From Leptodontidium sp. MPI-SDFR-AT-0119 (Eukaryota > Ascomycota > Leotiomycetes > Helotiales > Leptodontidiaceae), in the NCBI GenBank assembly GCA_020726505.1, contig JAHLEZ010000026.1:682001-746000 (forward strand): 64,000 bases of DNA, in the 5' to 3' direction. The notes beneath the pieces are model-generated. The model saw nothing but the letters and a program-made list of their open reading frames with translations. It was not told the origin of the DNA and did no database searches. Positions 10,150 through 22,479 of this stretch are shown here, in pieces. Made by a program: the position numbers and the translations under genes. Within the stretch, counting starts at the first letter, position 1. Each line of letters opens with the position of its first letter.

Positions 10150-12252
10150 TCAAACCAACAAATATTGCGTAAAGGGTAAATCCATAAACCTCCACATACC
10201 CTTCGCAGTCTCCATCGTCCTCAGTACCTCCCTGACCCCCTCATTTTCATCCGGACAATCACCCGTCGGTTCAACAACCCACGACATACTCATGGCTCTC
10301 GCCTCAGCATGTGGCAAACGCTCAGATTTCTGATCATATGGTGTAAGTACCCATTTAACTTCCTCGCCATCATCCCATCGAATGTCGAAGATGGCTCGCA
10401 AGCTCTTCAGTTTGCCGATACCGTCGGCTTCCCAGTCTGTGACCATGCGGTCATAGAGCATTGCGGCGCCGAGGAGGTTTTGGACGGTTTTTGTGGAGGT
10501 GAGGGGAGATTCGTGTGACTTAGTGAAATAGGCAGAGTTGGATAGGGATTGTGCTGGGATGTCGGAGATGAGGGAGAGGAGGCTGGACATCATCAGTTGT
10601 TTGAATAGCTGGGTGTCAGCGTGGTCAGATATTTTGATTGGAGGTTTGGTCGTCCCTGGTTCTGTAGTCTCTGGGGGATCGGAGGCCGCCGGTTGGCCTT
10701 CCTTGGGTTGGATAGTCGAGTCTGTGGTGAGTTGACCAGATTCCTGGACTATTCCCTCATCGAGTCCAAGCGATGCCATTGGCGATGCCACATTGGGAAC
10801 TTCAGCTTCTCCACTCATCTCAACTCTACTCTCATCAAACCATTCCGGATGGAACTCAAATTCGTCGTGACTCGAGATTCTGACAAATTTGCCCACGTTC
10901 AAAAATCCATCTCGAAACAGACTGTCAACAATCCAACACTGTCGGAGACCTCCATCCCTATCCCAATCCAACTGAAACATATCCACAGCAATGCTCCTAT
11001 CAATAGGTATGTTGTCCTTGTCGTTCATCGGAGGGAACTCAGCCACAGAATTGAAACAACCTCTTGCTCGATTCTCGGTGATGCTCAAAGACGCGTCCCA
11101 ATTGTCCGCACGAACAGACTGCCATATGGCATCTGCAACTTCGATCTCGTTTCTCTTGCGGAGCATGTACAGGATACGCAGAAGCCAGGAGACTGTCTCT
11201 CCGAAGAAGATCGATTCAAGACCTTCAGGTACCTGCTCTAGAATATGAATTCGATATTTCTCCGAGAACATATCATATTCCTCTGCATTCATCTCGGTAG
11301 TCCTCTCGGCACCTGCTTGTAGGTTGAACTTCTGCTCCTCGTCCAGGTCATCCATTACGGGTGAGTCGTTGAAGAGTCTCTTCAAAGTCTATGGTGTATA
11401 TGACGGGTCGCGGAGAACTTGGATGGTGAAGTTTGCATGGCGCGTACGAAACCAAGTTGTCTTGGCTAGCTTCATTGGCTCTTCCATGAATTCCTCGAGA
11501 TGGATCTTCCTATCCACTTTCCATAGGTACCCAAGAGTGGAGAGACCATTTGATGACAGGTTGTCAGTTGCTGAGAATGAAGGCATATAATATGCGAAGG
11601 AGTTCAAGAATCTGGCATCGAGATATCTGAGATCTTTTGGCATCATACGTAGCCAGGAGAACTCATTCATGCCAGTTTTTGATGATTCCAGCAAGTCATG
11701 GGCTTTTGAGGGCCGTGTGAGAGGCACTGTACCTTCTTGCGTTCCGAGACCTCTATATACTTCTAGGTAAAGAAGAGAAAAGTCTCCATTGATCAGTGCC
11801 AAAGCCAAGACGCAAGGGCCAAGATACTAATGATTCTTTTCGACTTTTATTGTGTTAAGACGGATGTCATAATTGCAAAGATTTGCTAGAATCGCAAGCC
11901 GATCTGGAACATGAGTGTTGTCTCTTGTTCGGAGGTAGGATAACGCAACTGCAGTATTACAAGATCGTCTTAGTCGTGCTAACCCCGCTCGATAAGTCCA
12001 CTTAGATTCCAAAGATCTCTTATCCCCTAGAGAGAATCTCTTGAATTGCCTCAGAAGTGATAGCCTTCTTTGTGTCAGATTATCTGTGCTTAGAAGAGTA
12101 ATGAGTGACTTCAGTAGAAACCCAGTGGCGTAGTCAATCAACATAATGAATAGATCAAGATGGAGGGCAATTTCTAATACCGAGAGTGTCTTGCTTATCC
12201 CCGGGAGACCCTCTATGATGACTTCTGGTGAGCGCTGAATAAGTAGAACCAT
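10150..12252 (-). pseudogene. HET-like gene C-terminal region with two in-frame TAGs
   Basis: A single minus-strand frame runs from about 12252 to 10150 and is interrupted only by two TAG codons, at about 11829 and 11388. The text reads YLRTRDNTHVPDRLAILANL, CNYDIRLNT, then VLALALINGDFSLLYLEV. Further on come FSWLRMMPKDLRYLD and LSTLGYLWKVDRKIHL. This matches the region after the HET domain in fungal heterokaryon-incompatibility-type proteins. The N-terminal HET domain is not found upstream of 12252. Both stops fit a CAG-to-TAG change (C to T before A), the RIP signature. The last 400 codons are acidic and Ser/Pro-rich with no assigned domain. If translated it would stop early, so I call it a pseudogene; recoding or an unrecognised intron is less likely. 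Confidence 0.6.
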
Positions 12253-14075
12253 TCGTGGACCGGCTGCACAGCTATCGATCCCGGCGTTCCTAGTACTCGA
12301 GGAATCAGAATCGGAGCCAGTATTGAGCCAGTCTTTATATTAAAGTCTGCGCTTGCTGCTGGGAGGTTTCAGAGAGTCTCGTCGAATAAAGGAGTGTATG
12401 CTGTGACGCCGAGAAAGGCGCAGAGTAGCAGTAGCATTTGCAGTAGAGGCAACTCCATCTTCGTGTATTAATAGGCAAATGCCTAAAGTCCTAACAGTAA
12501 GATTTCCGTAAAATCATGACCACTTCATCTCCTATAATCGTTTGAGTTTAGGACCTAACATCTGTCCCTGTGAATAGCCACAATCTGTTAGCAGTCAGAT
12601 TCCCGGGACGCGCCAACCGCGTTTGTGGCGTCAGAACCCCAGAACATCTTAAGAACATCTCCTTAATCATCCGCACTGTTGAACATTCCAAACTTCTCTT
12701 GCTTCTTAACTGTAGCAGAGCATTAAATTGTGACTATACATTCACTAAAAACGCTCAGTAACCTTGCCATGTGCCGTCCGTCTAATTCTTCTCAACTCAA
12801 CCCGAGCTTAGTTTTAAGACGAATCAACCGTATCACTGTATCAGGCCATCACCGTTTCTCAGGATCACATATTCTTTTATCCTCTTCCTCTTCCTTGATA
12901 TAGCAATCCCTTGCTAGATTCTAAACGAGGATAGACCTGTTTCTCTCGTCTTATTTGCTTCGTTCAGGGTTCTCGTTGTTTTAAACAGTTCACCATTCCC
13001 CGTCTTGTTTTCTGCGGCTTCGTTCCTTTGGCTTCTGGCTTCATCTTTTCTCTCTGCAGCTTTCCGAAAGAGCAGAGTACCTGATTTGAGCTTCACCCAA
13101 CTTTTTGCATAGGCTACTATCAAAGATAGGAATCAGCTCTACCAGGAGACTCACCGGCCCAAGTACCGCAATTCTTATCAGTCATGTACTTAATCGTCAC
13201 TTCTTGAAGGTTACGTTTTGAGAGTTTGTCACAGTCAAGTATTTATTATGAAACTTTTCTAATTATCCTTCCATGTTCTGTCCAGACAAAAAATCCGTCC
13301 CTGTTTCCCCTTCGCCTCTTGAGGACAGTACAAAGTAGGCGATACAAGCAAGTTCTAAAAAAAAGGAGGATACGCAGTACGCTTCGTTACAGTGTATTGA
13401 ACGAGACAGAATCATAAGTGCATTGCTCGTGATTTCCCTCCTCCGTAGCCTTAGGGCTCTGTGAACTTCTGGTAGCTAAACGCCAAGGATATTAGATGGG
13501 AAAGATTGATCGCTTGCCAGGCGAGGAAGGATACGGTATATTACTTGATTAAAGTTGACAGGTATTGGGCTGTTCATTCTTGGATCTCAATCCTTCTTTT
13601 TGAGAACCGGCCTTCACAGTCAAACGCCAAGAGGGGTAGGCAGACTTGAAGTATTCTGAAAGACCTGGACGACGGTATGTCCATACTTTAGCCGAGAATA
13701 GAAGGATTGCACAAGTGAAGGGAGAATTCTTACAGAGGCTCGTAAGATTAACGAAACAAGACTTGTAAATAGTTCGAGCGAAAGAAGCTGGGTGGAAGTC
13801 GGCCGTCGGGAAAACTTGCATCTCTTCTTACCCAGATAGGGAATACTTTAGTAATGTCGTTCTTGCAACGCAAGGATAATTTAATTAAACTATACAAATA
13901 AGAATTTAAGTTCTCTAACTTGAATACCATTCTAGAAATCTAAATCGATGATAAATCGAGTATTTCTCGCAGTATGACACGTGATACAGACCCCACCCGA
14001 CCCCCACCAACAAATAATTTTCCAAAATTTTATAGCTTATAGATCTTCAAATAATAAAATCTCTCTTCCATCACT
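12253..14075. other. AT-leaning region with no gene recognised
   Basis: About 1.8 kb contains only short frames on both strands. I see no domain, splice-consistent gene or TIR pair. It may hold decayed repeats, but nothing can be named. Confidence 0.4.
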
Positions 14076-14107
14076 GGACAGATGGCCGAGCTGGTTATGG
14101 CGCCAGG
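14076..14107 (+). pseudogene. 5' half of a tRNA-Leu-like sequence
   Basis: The 32-nt stretch starting GGACAGATGGCCGAGCTGGT and ending ATGGCGCCAGG looks like the acceptor strand, D-arm and start of the anticodon stem of a class II (Leu-type) tRNA. It includes a good pol III A box (TGGCCGAGCTGG). The rest of the tRNA (anticodon loop, variable arm, T arm with GGTTCGA) does not follow. It is a fragment, possibly left by retroposition or by a tRNA-derived SINE. Confidence 0.35.
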
Positions 14108-15292
14108 GAAACCGACTCGGCCATTGCATCTTGACCCTTTTTGCGTGGATGTCCGTCGTTGGCGACCAGGAACACGTGAGTTTGGTCGACAGCGGTCGTT
14201 GGGAAGTCTCGCCGCTTGAAAATGGGATCCAGCATCCCTTTTATTGATGCCTGACGCTTGCAGTTCCTGCTACTCGGGTGGCTGGTCTAAGCCCCCTGCA
14301 CCAGGCCGATCATGTCCTGATTCTTCAAATATCCCTCACTTGGCGCTCTGCCAAGGTATCAGAATAGCCAATACTTTGATGTGCCCAAGGCCAGCGGTGA
14401 GTCACGACTCCGGAATGTGCTCGAACCTACTGCCTGAACCAAAAAACGCGATATGGAGGTGCCAGAATGTCACCGCCTTTTGGCAGAACATCTAGGTGAG
14501 CTGCAACCAACCAAACCTACGTTTCCCTTATCGGAGTACCTCAGCTCTTTGCCGTGGGCACCGCATCTTGGAACCCTGATCTAGTTTGAGCTCGAATACA
14601 AGCTACCTTTTGGGTAAGTTGTGTCGATAGATTGACGGAAAAAAAATCACTGATGCGATCCCTAAAATCAGATTTGTAGGCTGGGCTTACGCCATGCTAA
14701 TCCGGTGGTAAATGTCGATTGTCAAACTCAAGACATTGACTTTACAGTTTCATGGCAAGTTTAAAGATACGGTAGGTGATTTGTGGGTTTTGTCTCGACA
14801 GGATCTGGCAAGATCTGGGGTCAAGCTGGTCCGGGAATGCTTGGAGTGAAGACCTTTAAGCTACAAACGCTTCTGATAGCATACAATTTATTGAATAGTA
14901 CTGTAGAAAGAAAGAAAGCAAGAAAGACACAGCTATGAGCCTTCTCTTCTATCGAGGATTGACAAGTGCCTTCTTGAGGTTGGATGATAGCCACATGATA
15001 TGCGTTTTGCCGGATACGACAAATTAAGCGAGCTCCAACAGCTTTGACGTAGCGGATTTGTTGACTTCACTTGAAAACAATATAGCACTGAGGAATTGCT
15101 CTTTTTCAAAATATGACATACGACATATATAATAGGAGCAGTTACCTTCGATTCGACGTATGTGCTGATGTGTGACGAATAATGATATCATTATTCTACA
15201 GTCTATTATTGGCTGCGCGCTAAACCAGCCAGTTCTCTATCTTACAGTTCTTCTGGACGTAAACAAATATCACATGTTAGACTCGGAAGTAT
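14108..15292. other. intergenic, 3' of tyrosinase, no gene recognised
   Basis: No coding signature was found. An AT-rich part lies near 14880-15240. It presumably contains the tyrosinase 3' UTR and terminator close to 15290. Confidence 0.4.
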
Positions 15293-16603
15293 CTAAGCAT
15301 AGATGTAGCAGAATGGTCCGTCAATAGTGGAACTCAACTCTCCAATGGTCATTGAAGGTCCCATGTATCCCATATCAACGACGGTATCCAATGTTCCCGG
15401 CTCAGAAGGTGGTACTGTTTGAAAGTAAGCACGGCAAAGGTAAGCAGATCTTTATTTGAAACTTACGATTCATGATAGTCAAAGTACTGGCAACCTCCTT
15501 GGTTCTCACGGTTTGGTTAACACCTTGCCACAAAGCCCAAAGACGATCAACCTGTCCATGATGGAAGTGGAAACTTGGGTCTTGAGCGCTGCCCCAAAGG
15601 TCATCTTGGAACCCACCTAGCACCCCGTGGCCGCTAGAATGTAGACCGCCTCCAACTTCAACCAGAGTTGCGTATGTCTGGAAATCATCTTGCACCATGA
15701 CAGCGGCAACATTATCATATGTCAAGGAACGGAGATCGTTCTCGCGGATGTCACGTGTGAGGCAGCGCGGGTTGTAGTTGAGACCACGGTCGTGAACGGG
15801 TTGTCCGTGAGGACCAAGGTTGATGGTGACGTTGGCGAAGGGTCCCGAGACAATGCATCCACCACCAGTGCCGACGGCGGAGGTTACGTTTATGACAGTG
15901 GGAGTCGGAAGCAAGATATATGGAGAGTGAGGAATCGCTTCGCCATCACCGCCAATGGAGGTCTCGGAGCCGTCGAAAAGAGGATGAGCAGTGAGAGTAT
16001 CGGTAGAAGACCAGTCCCAGTAGGGTTGATAGCCCTCGTATCCACACTCCTCGCGAAGGGCTTTCTCGTAGAGCCAGGTGTACTATTAACATTTAGTACG
16101 AGTTTCATCAAACAACTTATATGGGCAATGATCTATGGACCTGAGGACCAGATCCCAGACTGAAGAAAGATATGTACTTACGTATCTGTGCCACGTGAAG
16201 AAACGAGATGTCCAATGGATGACGGAGGTCGAGTTAATATGTAACGCAGCGAAATCGTCAAAGCGAGTACGAACACCTGGAGCTGCAGACAGAGGCGTGA
16301 TTGCAGAGGTGTTCATCATACACTTGACTGCATCGATGTAGTTGATCTTGTCGACCGAGGAGAGAGCAGCCCTGAGAAGAAGTCAGTTCTGAACTTATGG
16401 AATCTGATGATGACTTACCATTCCCTGCGAACAACGACATTCTCAGAATTGCAAGAATCAGAACTGTTGGAAGCAGTTCTAGCTTCGAGAATGCTGATGA
16501 TGTTGGCACTTGATTCGGAAACGATAGCATCAAGCACGGCATTGGTTGATGCGTGGACACCGAAGATGCCAGAGGCAAGACCGACGAGAATAGAGAGCTT
16601 CAT
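15293..16603 (-). CDS. secreted tyrosinase (copper type 3), 370 aa
   Basis: Four exons (16603-16419, 16371-16182, 16082-15467, 15414-15293) join to 1113 nt, 370 aa, with clean GT-AG introns. MKLSILVGLASGIFGVHA is a signal peptide. The CuA site uses His106, His114 and His123 (FTWHRY motif). CuB shows GLHSSGH and the third ligand in FHFHHGQVDRLWALW. The text between, YTWLYEKALREECGYEGYQP then YWDWS, is the family core. The C-terminus ends MTIGELSSTIDGPFCYIYA without the long inhibitory extension of mushroom tyrosinases. It oxidises mono- and/or diphenols to quinones outside the cell, in pigmentation, lignin-phenol detoxification or cross-linking. No pathway partners are adjacent. The gene is intact, in contrast to its neighbours. 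Confidence 0.9.
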
Positions 16604-19050
16604 GGCTGGGACAGGGGAAACGAGAGTGAGGCGAAACTGGTTTGTTGAGCTTGCTGCTTGAACAAGAACATTTCAGATGGGATTTGGAGTTCTTTTGTAC
16701 TTGTTGGAACTTGCAGGGATCAACTATCATTTGACAGCTTTTCTCTTGTTTGTGGGTAAATAAATGTGATAGCTTGGAGTGTTACCTCTCGTTGCGGTAA
16801 CATGTCGGCTGCTCTTGCATGCTATATTGAGTCCTACATCCACCACGGTTTTTCCCTGGTGTAGATCTGGATACCGGCTTCAAAATCCATATTTGGACGC
16901 CGGCTCTCGACTCATCTAAGACAAACCTTCGGCTTTTCTGGGTCTGCAGACATTCCGGATATGGATGGGCCATTAACCTTAACGGTCACCCCCTTTAAAT
17001 TAATGGCCAAGCTAATGGTTCTTAAGCTTGAACTGAGTATTAACGCCAAGACACTCCACTACAGGGCATCTAGCCAATCAAATAGTCAGGATATTCTGAG
17101 GTCAACGGCCCACTTTGAGACCTAAATAAAAACCATCGCTTAAGATGTCTTATGAGTCTTGTCTAACCCTTTAAGGTCACGTTAAGTGGAGCCCCCTGAG
17201 ATCAAAACGGCCTAGTTCTTTCCTGACTTGATGGTTCTTAAGCTTTAATAAATAAGAGAAAGCTTGGCCTTTATTTTTCATCATTTTTCTTCGCAGTTTC
17301 CCTTTCCTACTTCCGGAAAGAATGGATGGCGTGGGGGTTTGGAGCATGGTTATGAAGATTCACGTCCACGCAGAGCTGCTTCACTGAATATCAAACTTTT
17401 AAACAAGTCCTATTCTCAGTTGGGCGCATTTAATTCATAAGAAAGATATGTGAGAGCGGCGGCAATACGATCCTGGTAAGGTCATTATAGTGTCCCAGAA
17501 CAATGCTGTTCAAAGTTTACAGTCTCATCAACCTTATTCTCAGCCTCCACAAGAAGCAGGTACGTAACAAGACAAACCCGGAAATTCAAATGGGGAAGGT
17601 ACCCTTTTATGGCCCGTTCCGAGCATCCGCCAACCCCGAGCATCTGCCAGCCCCGAAAAGCGTATCCACAGTCCCCATAACGTCAATTAAATACAGTTCA
17701 GTCGGCATGAACCCGAAATTGATTATCAGATGATATCATGGATTGAGATTGAGGATCAGTCATGACAACTGGGAAGGAAGAATGCTTCCAGATTGATTGT
17801 TTTTCCTGCTGTGCGTTTTCACAGACGTTGAGATCCACTTGTAACCAGGGATGGTTGGCGGATTTTGGCTCATGAAGTGTAAACATATTTCGTACTACCG
17901 CAGCGGAAATTCTGCATTGGGAAGGTATTCGCACATTAACACTTTGCCAAGAGTGCGCTTTTGAGGATGTAGATTGTGGTTAAGCAAATGTTAATTACGA
18001 ATGACGGTCAAATAGAGATTTTGGATCGGAGTGAAGCCCTTCCGCACAGATACAATAATTTACACTTCACAAGGTCACTCTACTTGCGCATCATGGCAGC
18101 TGAATCGAGATGAAGAACACCAAGACGGACTAAGAGAGCCCCAAACCTGCACCAACAAAACTCTCACGCCCAGCAACAGTAGTCCTTTCAAAACTCTCTT
18201 CAGCTTTCTCAAAGACTTCCCCGACACCCTGCTGTAGTTCAACAGATGACGAATCTGAGAGATTAAAGATACAAGGGCAAGTGGAGTTCATCTGTACTTC
18301 GACGGGGCGCGACTTGGGTTATCCATTGAGTCCATCACTTCCAGCCCGCGCAGCGAAGAAGAATCTATTCCGCCGGACTGCCAAATGGAAGACGCACAGA
18401 AATGACAGACTTTTAAATATCTCTAAGTTTCTTAAAGGCGTTTTATACACCTCAAATACCATATCTTCAGAAGAGAGCTTACAAAGTTCATACAAGGCAT
18501 CTTAGTATCTTGGTAGCTCTCCTTCACAGCCGAATCAATACTCGGACGAGTAAGAGACTTTGGAATTGTTTTGACGGGTAGAAGATCTATGCAAAAGATG
18601 GAAACTCGTTATGGTCTTGATGGAATGTTAAGCTATGTCAAAGCTCCTCTCATTCATATGGGTGCAAAAAATTACATTAGTCAAGACTTTCTTTGACGTT
18701 GCATGATTTCCAGACTCTGGATCAAACACCTGCCTGAATTGAGTATCGTGGCAAGAGTTTAGTTGCATCTCTTTGTTTTGAGTACACGTCACCACAAGGT
18801 TGGAATATACTTTGTCTCGATGGGGATAGTAAGCAGGCAACATTAGCGTAAACATGATACTGAAGCCGGACTCGCTTAATTCTTGGAGCGGAAGAGCCAC
18901 AAATTCGACGCTTGGCAATGCCATGTTCTCAATACACGTTGAAATTTTACAAGAGTAAAGTTGCATGTACTATGCTTATGGCATGGGGCGATTGAGTCGT
19001 GGGATTGATTTGGGCGATTACTCATTATTGCAAGCAGGTTATTGAAGTAA
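16604..19050. other. long stretch with no recognised gene
   Basis: The first part is the tyrosinase promoter side. The motif TGGTTCTTAAGCTT occurs twice, near 17014 and 17231. A 112-codon minus-strand frame at 18628-18966 has ordinary composition but no recognisable domain, and I do not call it a gene. The rest shows nothing identifiable. Confidence 0.35.
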
Positions 19051-19203
19051 GTACGTAAGGGGATGGAAGGTGGGTCTCGCCCACTGCCTTTACCTTTTGA
19101 GGAAATTCATGGAGAAATTTCTAGAAATCCAGACAATTAATTGGAAGAATAACCTTGCTGTTGACAAGGGAGGGCGAGACCCACCTCCCACCCCCTTCCG
19201 TAC
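19051..19203. mobile_element. solo MITE, 153 bp
   Basis: It starts GTACGTAAGGGGATGGAAGG then TGGGTCTCGCCC, and ends GGGCGAGACCCACCTCCCAC then CCCCTTCCGTAC, giving inverted termini of about 32 bp. The interior (CTTCCAATTAATTG, TTTCTAGAAATTTCTCCATG on the minus strand) is the same as the flanks of the disrupted copy at 23246-23702, so this is the unoccupied version of that element. Confidence 0.85.
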
Positions 19204-19704
19204 TCAGTAGACGACCACTCGAGATCATTTATTGGGCAAAACAAGAACTGGGTCGCCAAGCCGCCGTGTGACGGGGATAGTAGCACCGTTCAAAAGTGGC
19301 TGGAGGCGTATGGGGGATGCTGTCAGGGGCCAGCCTCCCGATTCGATTTGCTTCCGCAGGGCTTTACCCAGACCGATCTGTACGCATTCCTCGAAGGCCC
19401 CACCTCACGTTAGTAATTTGTTCCTCTCTTTCATGGCAGGGGTCTAATTCAAGGATACACATATATTTCCAACTCTCCCCCATCGACAATCTTCATCCTT
19501 TTGAGCTCTTCTAGCACTTCTTCTTGAACGATTCACCCTCCCACCATCCCTTCTTGTATCACAATTCATGTACAGATAGCTTAGATAAATGCCCCCCTAT
19601 TGGGTGGGGAGCATATAGCACTGGCAGGCGTCCTGCATGGCCATCTTCTGCTCTCAGATTCCTTTACTTTGACTCTCCTCAAATAGAGCAACAAAGTTCC
19701 GCAT

Positions 19705-20013
19705 GTGAGGCAGCGTCCACGTGCCTATCATGTGACTATCGTTGAACGGCAACAAAATTCTCATCCTCTAAGTGAGTCGAATACCCCGCCCCTTTTCGCT
19801 TTGCGGAAAAGAAGCATGAACAGCGATGCGGCTTCAAATACGAGCGGGGGTACGACAGGCACGGGAGTAGCTTCCTTTCAACACCGACCCATCTTACAGC
19901 CAACGGTACCATCAAGTCGCCAGCGCTCGCCCAGTCCGACGCGCAAAGTATTGAGTCAATTGAAATTAGCAACCGCATCATTGCGATTCTGCCAGCCTGA
20001 TGCCAGGCTATAG
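19705..20013 (+). pseudogene. possible N-terminal fragment of a PD-(D/E)XK nuclease-like protein
   Basis: The frame reads Ser/Thr/Gly-rich text, then SSRQRSPSPTRKVLSQLKLA and LRFCQPDARL, and stops. The R-x-RSPSPTRK followed by a short helical segment resembles the start of fungal PD-(D/E)XK nuclease-like domain proteins, which are often scattered as fragments. Nothing downstream continues the protein. The resemblance is weak. Confidence 0.25.
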
Positions 20014-20279
20014 CAGCCGCCTGCGGTAAAGCCGCTGAGGAGCATTCTCATCGAAAAGTTGTTAGGAGATTGTTAGGAGAAGTGATTCCCCACAGTCTCC
20101 AGGTAATCGTGTCCCCGCTCAATGATCACGTCTTTTGAACTCATTCCCAGACTGTTATGCCCGTTTACCTGTATTTACACAATATACTTTACTTTAAGGC
20201 ATTTAACGTCGTTCTTTACGGTTTACTTGGGGCTTCGTGCTTTATAAATAGCTGTCTCTCGCTTACAGTACTAGGACAA

Positions 20280-20726
20280 TGAAAAGGGCCCGAACGCCGT
20301 TTTACACCCAAAACTCTACATTTCACTTAATAAACAAATGACAACCACATATAATTAAAAAATATATAAATTAGTAACTTTATTAATTCGAACTAAGTCT
20401 TTAATTCTATCTCTTACGAATTAAGATTTAGATTATACTCGTGTGTTTATTAAGTAAGTTTTGGGTGTTTTCGCGACTTTTCGTCATTTTACACCAAAAA
20501 TAACCTTTAAATCGCTTCAAATCACGAGACACCTACTTATTAATGTGCATTACAATCCCTCCTTAATTAAAAGGTAAATTTATTTGAAAATAATACGTTT
20601 AAGTATCGAATCTATATAGATATCAATTTATATACTCGCGCTAAGTGTAGTTTTAGAACTACATTAGTATGCAAAGTGGGCAATATGGCTGTTTTTGGTG
20701 GGGATTTAGCCGAGTGGCCCTTTTCA
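20280..20726. mobile_element. AT-rich TIR element, 447 bp
   Basis: The ends are TGAAAAGGGCC at 20280 and GGCCCTTTTCA at 20716-20726. Inside the left end is ACACCCAAAAC and ACTTAATAAACA, inverted at 20441-20471 as TGTTTATTAAGTAAGTTTTG then GGTGT. The interior is strongly AT-rich and non-coding. The motif TTTTACACC(C)AAAA recurs and is shared with the element at 36.5 kb. It is probably a non-autonomous DNA element degraded by RIP. Confidence 0.6.
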
Positions 20727-21198
20727 GTGTCCACGTACTGTACCTTTATATCTTTTCTCTCTTATTTTCTCTCTTATTTCATATATCTTCTTACATATCT
20801 TCTTACACATCTTTTCAATTTTTTCTTATCCTCTTCTTACCTCTTTTTCTAATCCCGGTTATCCCTTGAGTACGATCTTCTTTTCTTATTTCCACTTCAA
20901 ATATCTATTTCTACGCTTAGACGCTCAAAAATTACTTTTACGTCACATAATGCGCGATTTGAGAATATTCCGGCCTCATATATTCATTGCTTTCCTAGAG
21001 TTTGACAGCGACTAATCCTGTTCTGTCCAATCACTTCCTCGCTCTGCTTGAACCCATGCCGTTGCGCTCACGGCACAATTGATGGAGCGTTACACCTCGT
21101 TAGCCGTCCAGAATTGTGGGCAGCTATAGGCATGTCCGTTTAGAAGTATAGCGAGTATGGCGATGCCGACAATATAGGTTGATCTGAGTCTTCCTGAT
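20727..21198. other. pyrimidine-rich intergenic segment
   Basis: The first part is dominated by TCTT/TTCTC repeats. No gene is recognised; it includes the 3' flank of the secreted-protein gene. Confidence 0.35.
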
Positions 21199-22479
21199 CT
21201 ACAGCCTGACGGCCTGATTACAGTGATCAATAAAATCGTCGGAACCGGGCAGCAGATTACCCGGCTCCAAATCGCAGACGGGAATGTACAAGACGCAGAG
21301 CGTACTAGCGTCTAGGGGCAAGCTATTCGTGAAAGCTTCAAAGTTGTTTGTCTGGCCCTGGCTCTCCCAGCAGCTGGCCACGCTGACTAGGAAATCGTCC
21401 TTGGTAAGGCCATAATTTTCAGTCAGGGTGGTGGCCACATCTCTAGCCTCGTCGAAGTTGGGCTGCTTTAGAACCAAGTTAATGTTGGAGTCGCCGTTCT
21501 GCTGGCAGACTGATACCTCGTCGTCAAGGCACGGTTGTGCGTTGTGGAAACGTAGGACGTAGGTACCACTCGCGGCGATAGCGGCGCCAATAGCGGCCCT
21601 CGTGATGGTGGCGTCTATTCCGGACTGAAGGTCGCTCTGGGTGAAGTTTTGGCTGACGCCAAGGAAGCTCCCACCGGAGATGATGTCGACGATACCAGAC
21701 TCCTGGGCGAGGGGGTCGGCGCGGAGAATGCTGTCGAAAGTGTTGGCAACAGTGGCCTGATATTGAGAAACGACCGTGGACAGTGCACCCGCAACGTTGC
21801 TCCATGTGACGAACTGATCGGCCTCTTCAGGCGGCGTAAGCTGGCTGAGGAGGAAGCCGAGGCCTCCGGTGACGGCGTTGCGGCCGGTGGAGACAGGACC
21901 GGTCAGGGGAACTGCGCCTAGGACGGTCGAGAACAGCGTGATCATGGTCCTGAGTGGCGTAACATTATCAACAGTGCTGGGCAAGAAATCCGAGACAATA
22001 CCGGGGAGCCTTAGTGAGAGGATTGACGAAGCGAAGCCGACGGCAGTGTTAATGGAATTCATGTAGCTGTTCCAGTTCTGGATGGCCACCATGGCATACC
22101 AAGCGGGGACAGTCACAGGAAGACAGGGTTGTCCGGCATTGCAGAAGGAATCCAGACCACTAGACACGTTTCGATTGATAGTTAGTCGATGTGACACTTC
22201 AGTTTACAGTAGGGGTTTCATCTGGGTCACACACCAGAAGAAGTTTGGTGCACCGAAGGTAGCCGCCAGGGCTTGGATGGTGTTTCCACCCACTGTGGGA
22301 GCAGTGTAGTTGGCTTCGATCCATCCTGTCAGGAAGGCGTCGATATCGAGCTCAGTCCAGGTGTCAAGTTCCAGAGCCTCAACTGGGCACGAGTCGGTGC
22401 CATCGCCCGTCCCCTGGGGCACAGGGGCGGCAAGGACAGAAGCGATCAAAACCGTGGAGAGAAGACACTGAAAACGCAT
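21199..22479 (-). CDS. uncharacterised secreted fungal protein, 401 aa
   Basis: Exon 1 is 22479-22235 and exon 2 is 22159-21199 (75-bp intron, donor GTGTGT, acceptor GTCTAG). The joined frame is 1206 nt with no internal stop. MRFQCLLSTVLIASVLAA is a clear signal peptide followed by PVPQGTGDG. The junction builds PNFFCGLDSFCNAGQPCLPV, a Cys-rich block I take to be conserved in a fungal family of unknown function. Then come WYAMVAIQNWNSYMNSINTA and a long Ala/Ser/Thr-rich, probably helical middle. More cysteines follow near the C-terminus (AQPCLDDEVSVCQQNG, LCVLYIPVCDLE). There is no GPI signal or membrane segment at the end. A structural or enzymatic role cannot be stated. Confidence 0.75.

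Noticed and set aside
18628..18966. 112-aa minus-strand frame
   Set aside because: Starts with Met and is open, but there is no signature, no homologue I recognise and no gene context.
15293..22479. Secondary-metabolite cluster around the tyrosinase
   Set aside because: No PKS, NRPS, terpene synthase, P450 or transporter nearby; the neighbours are unrelated.
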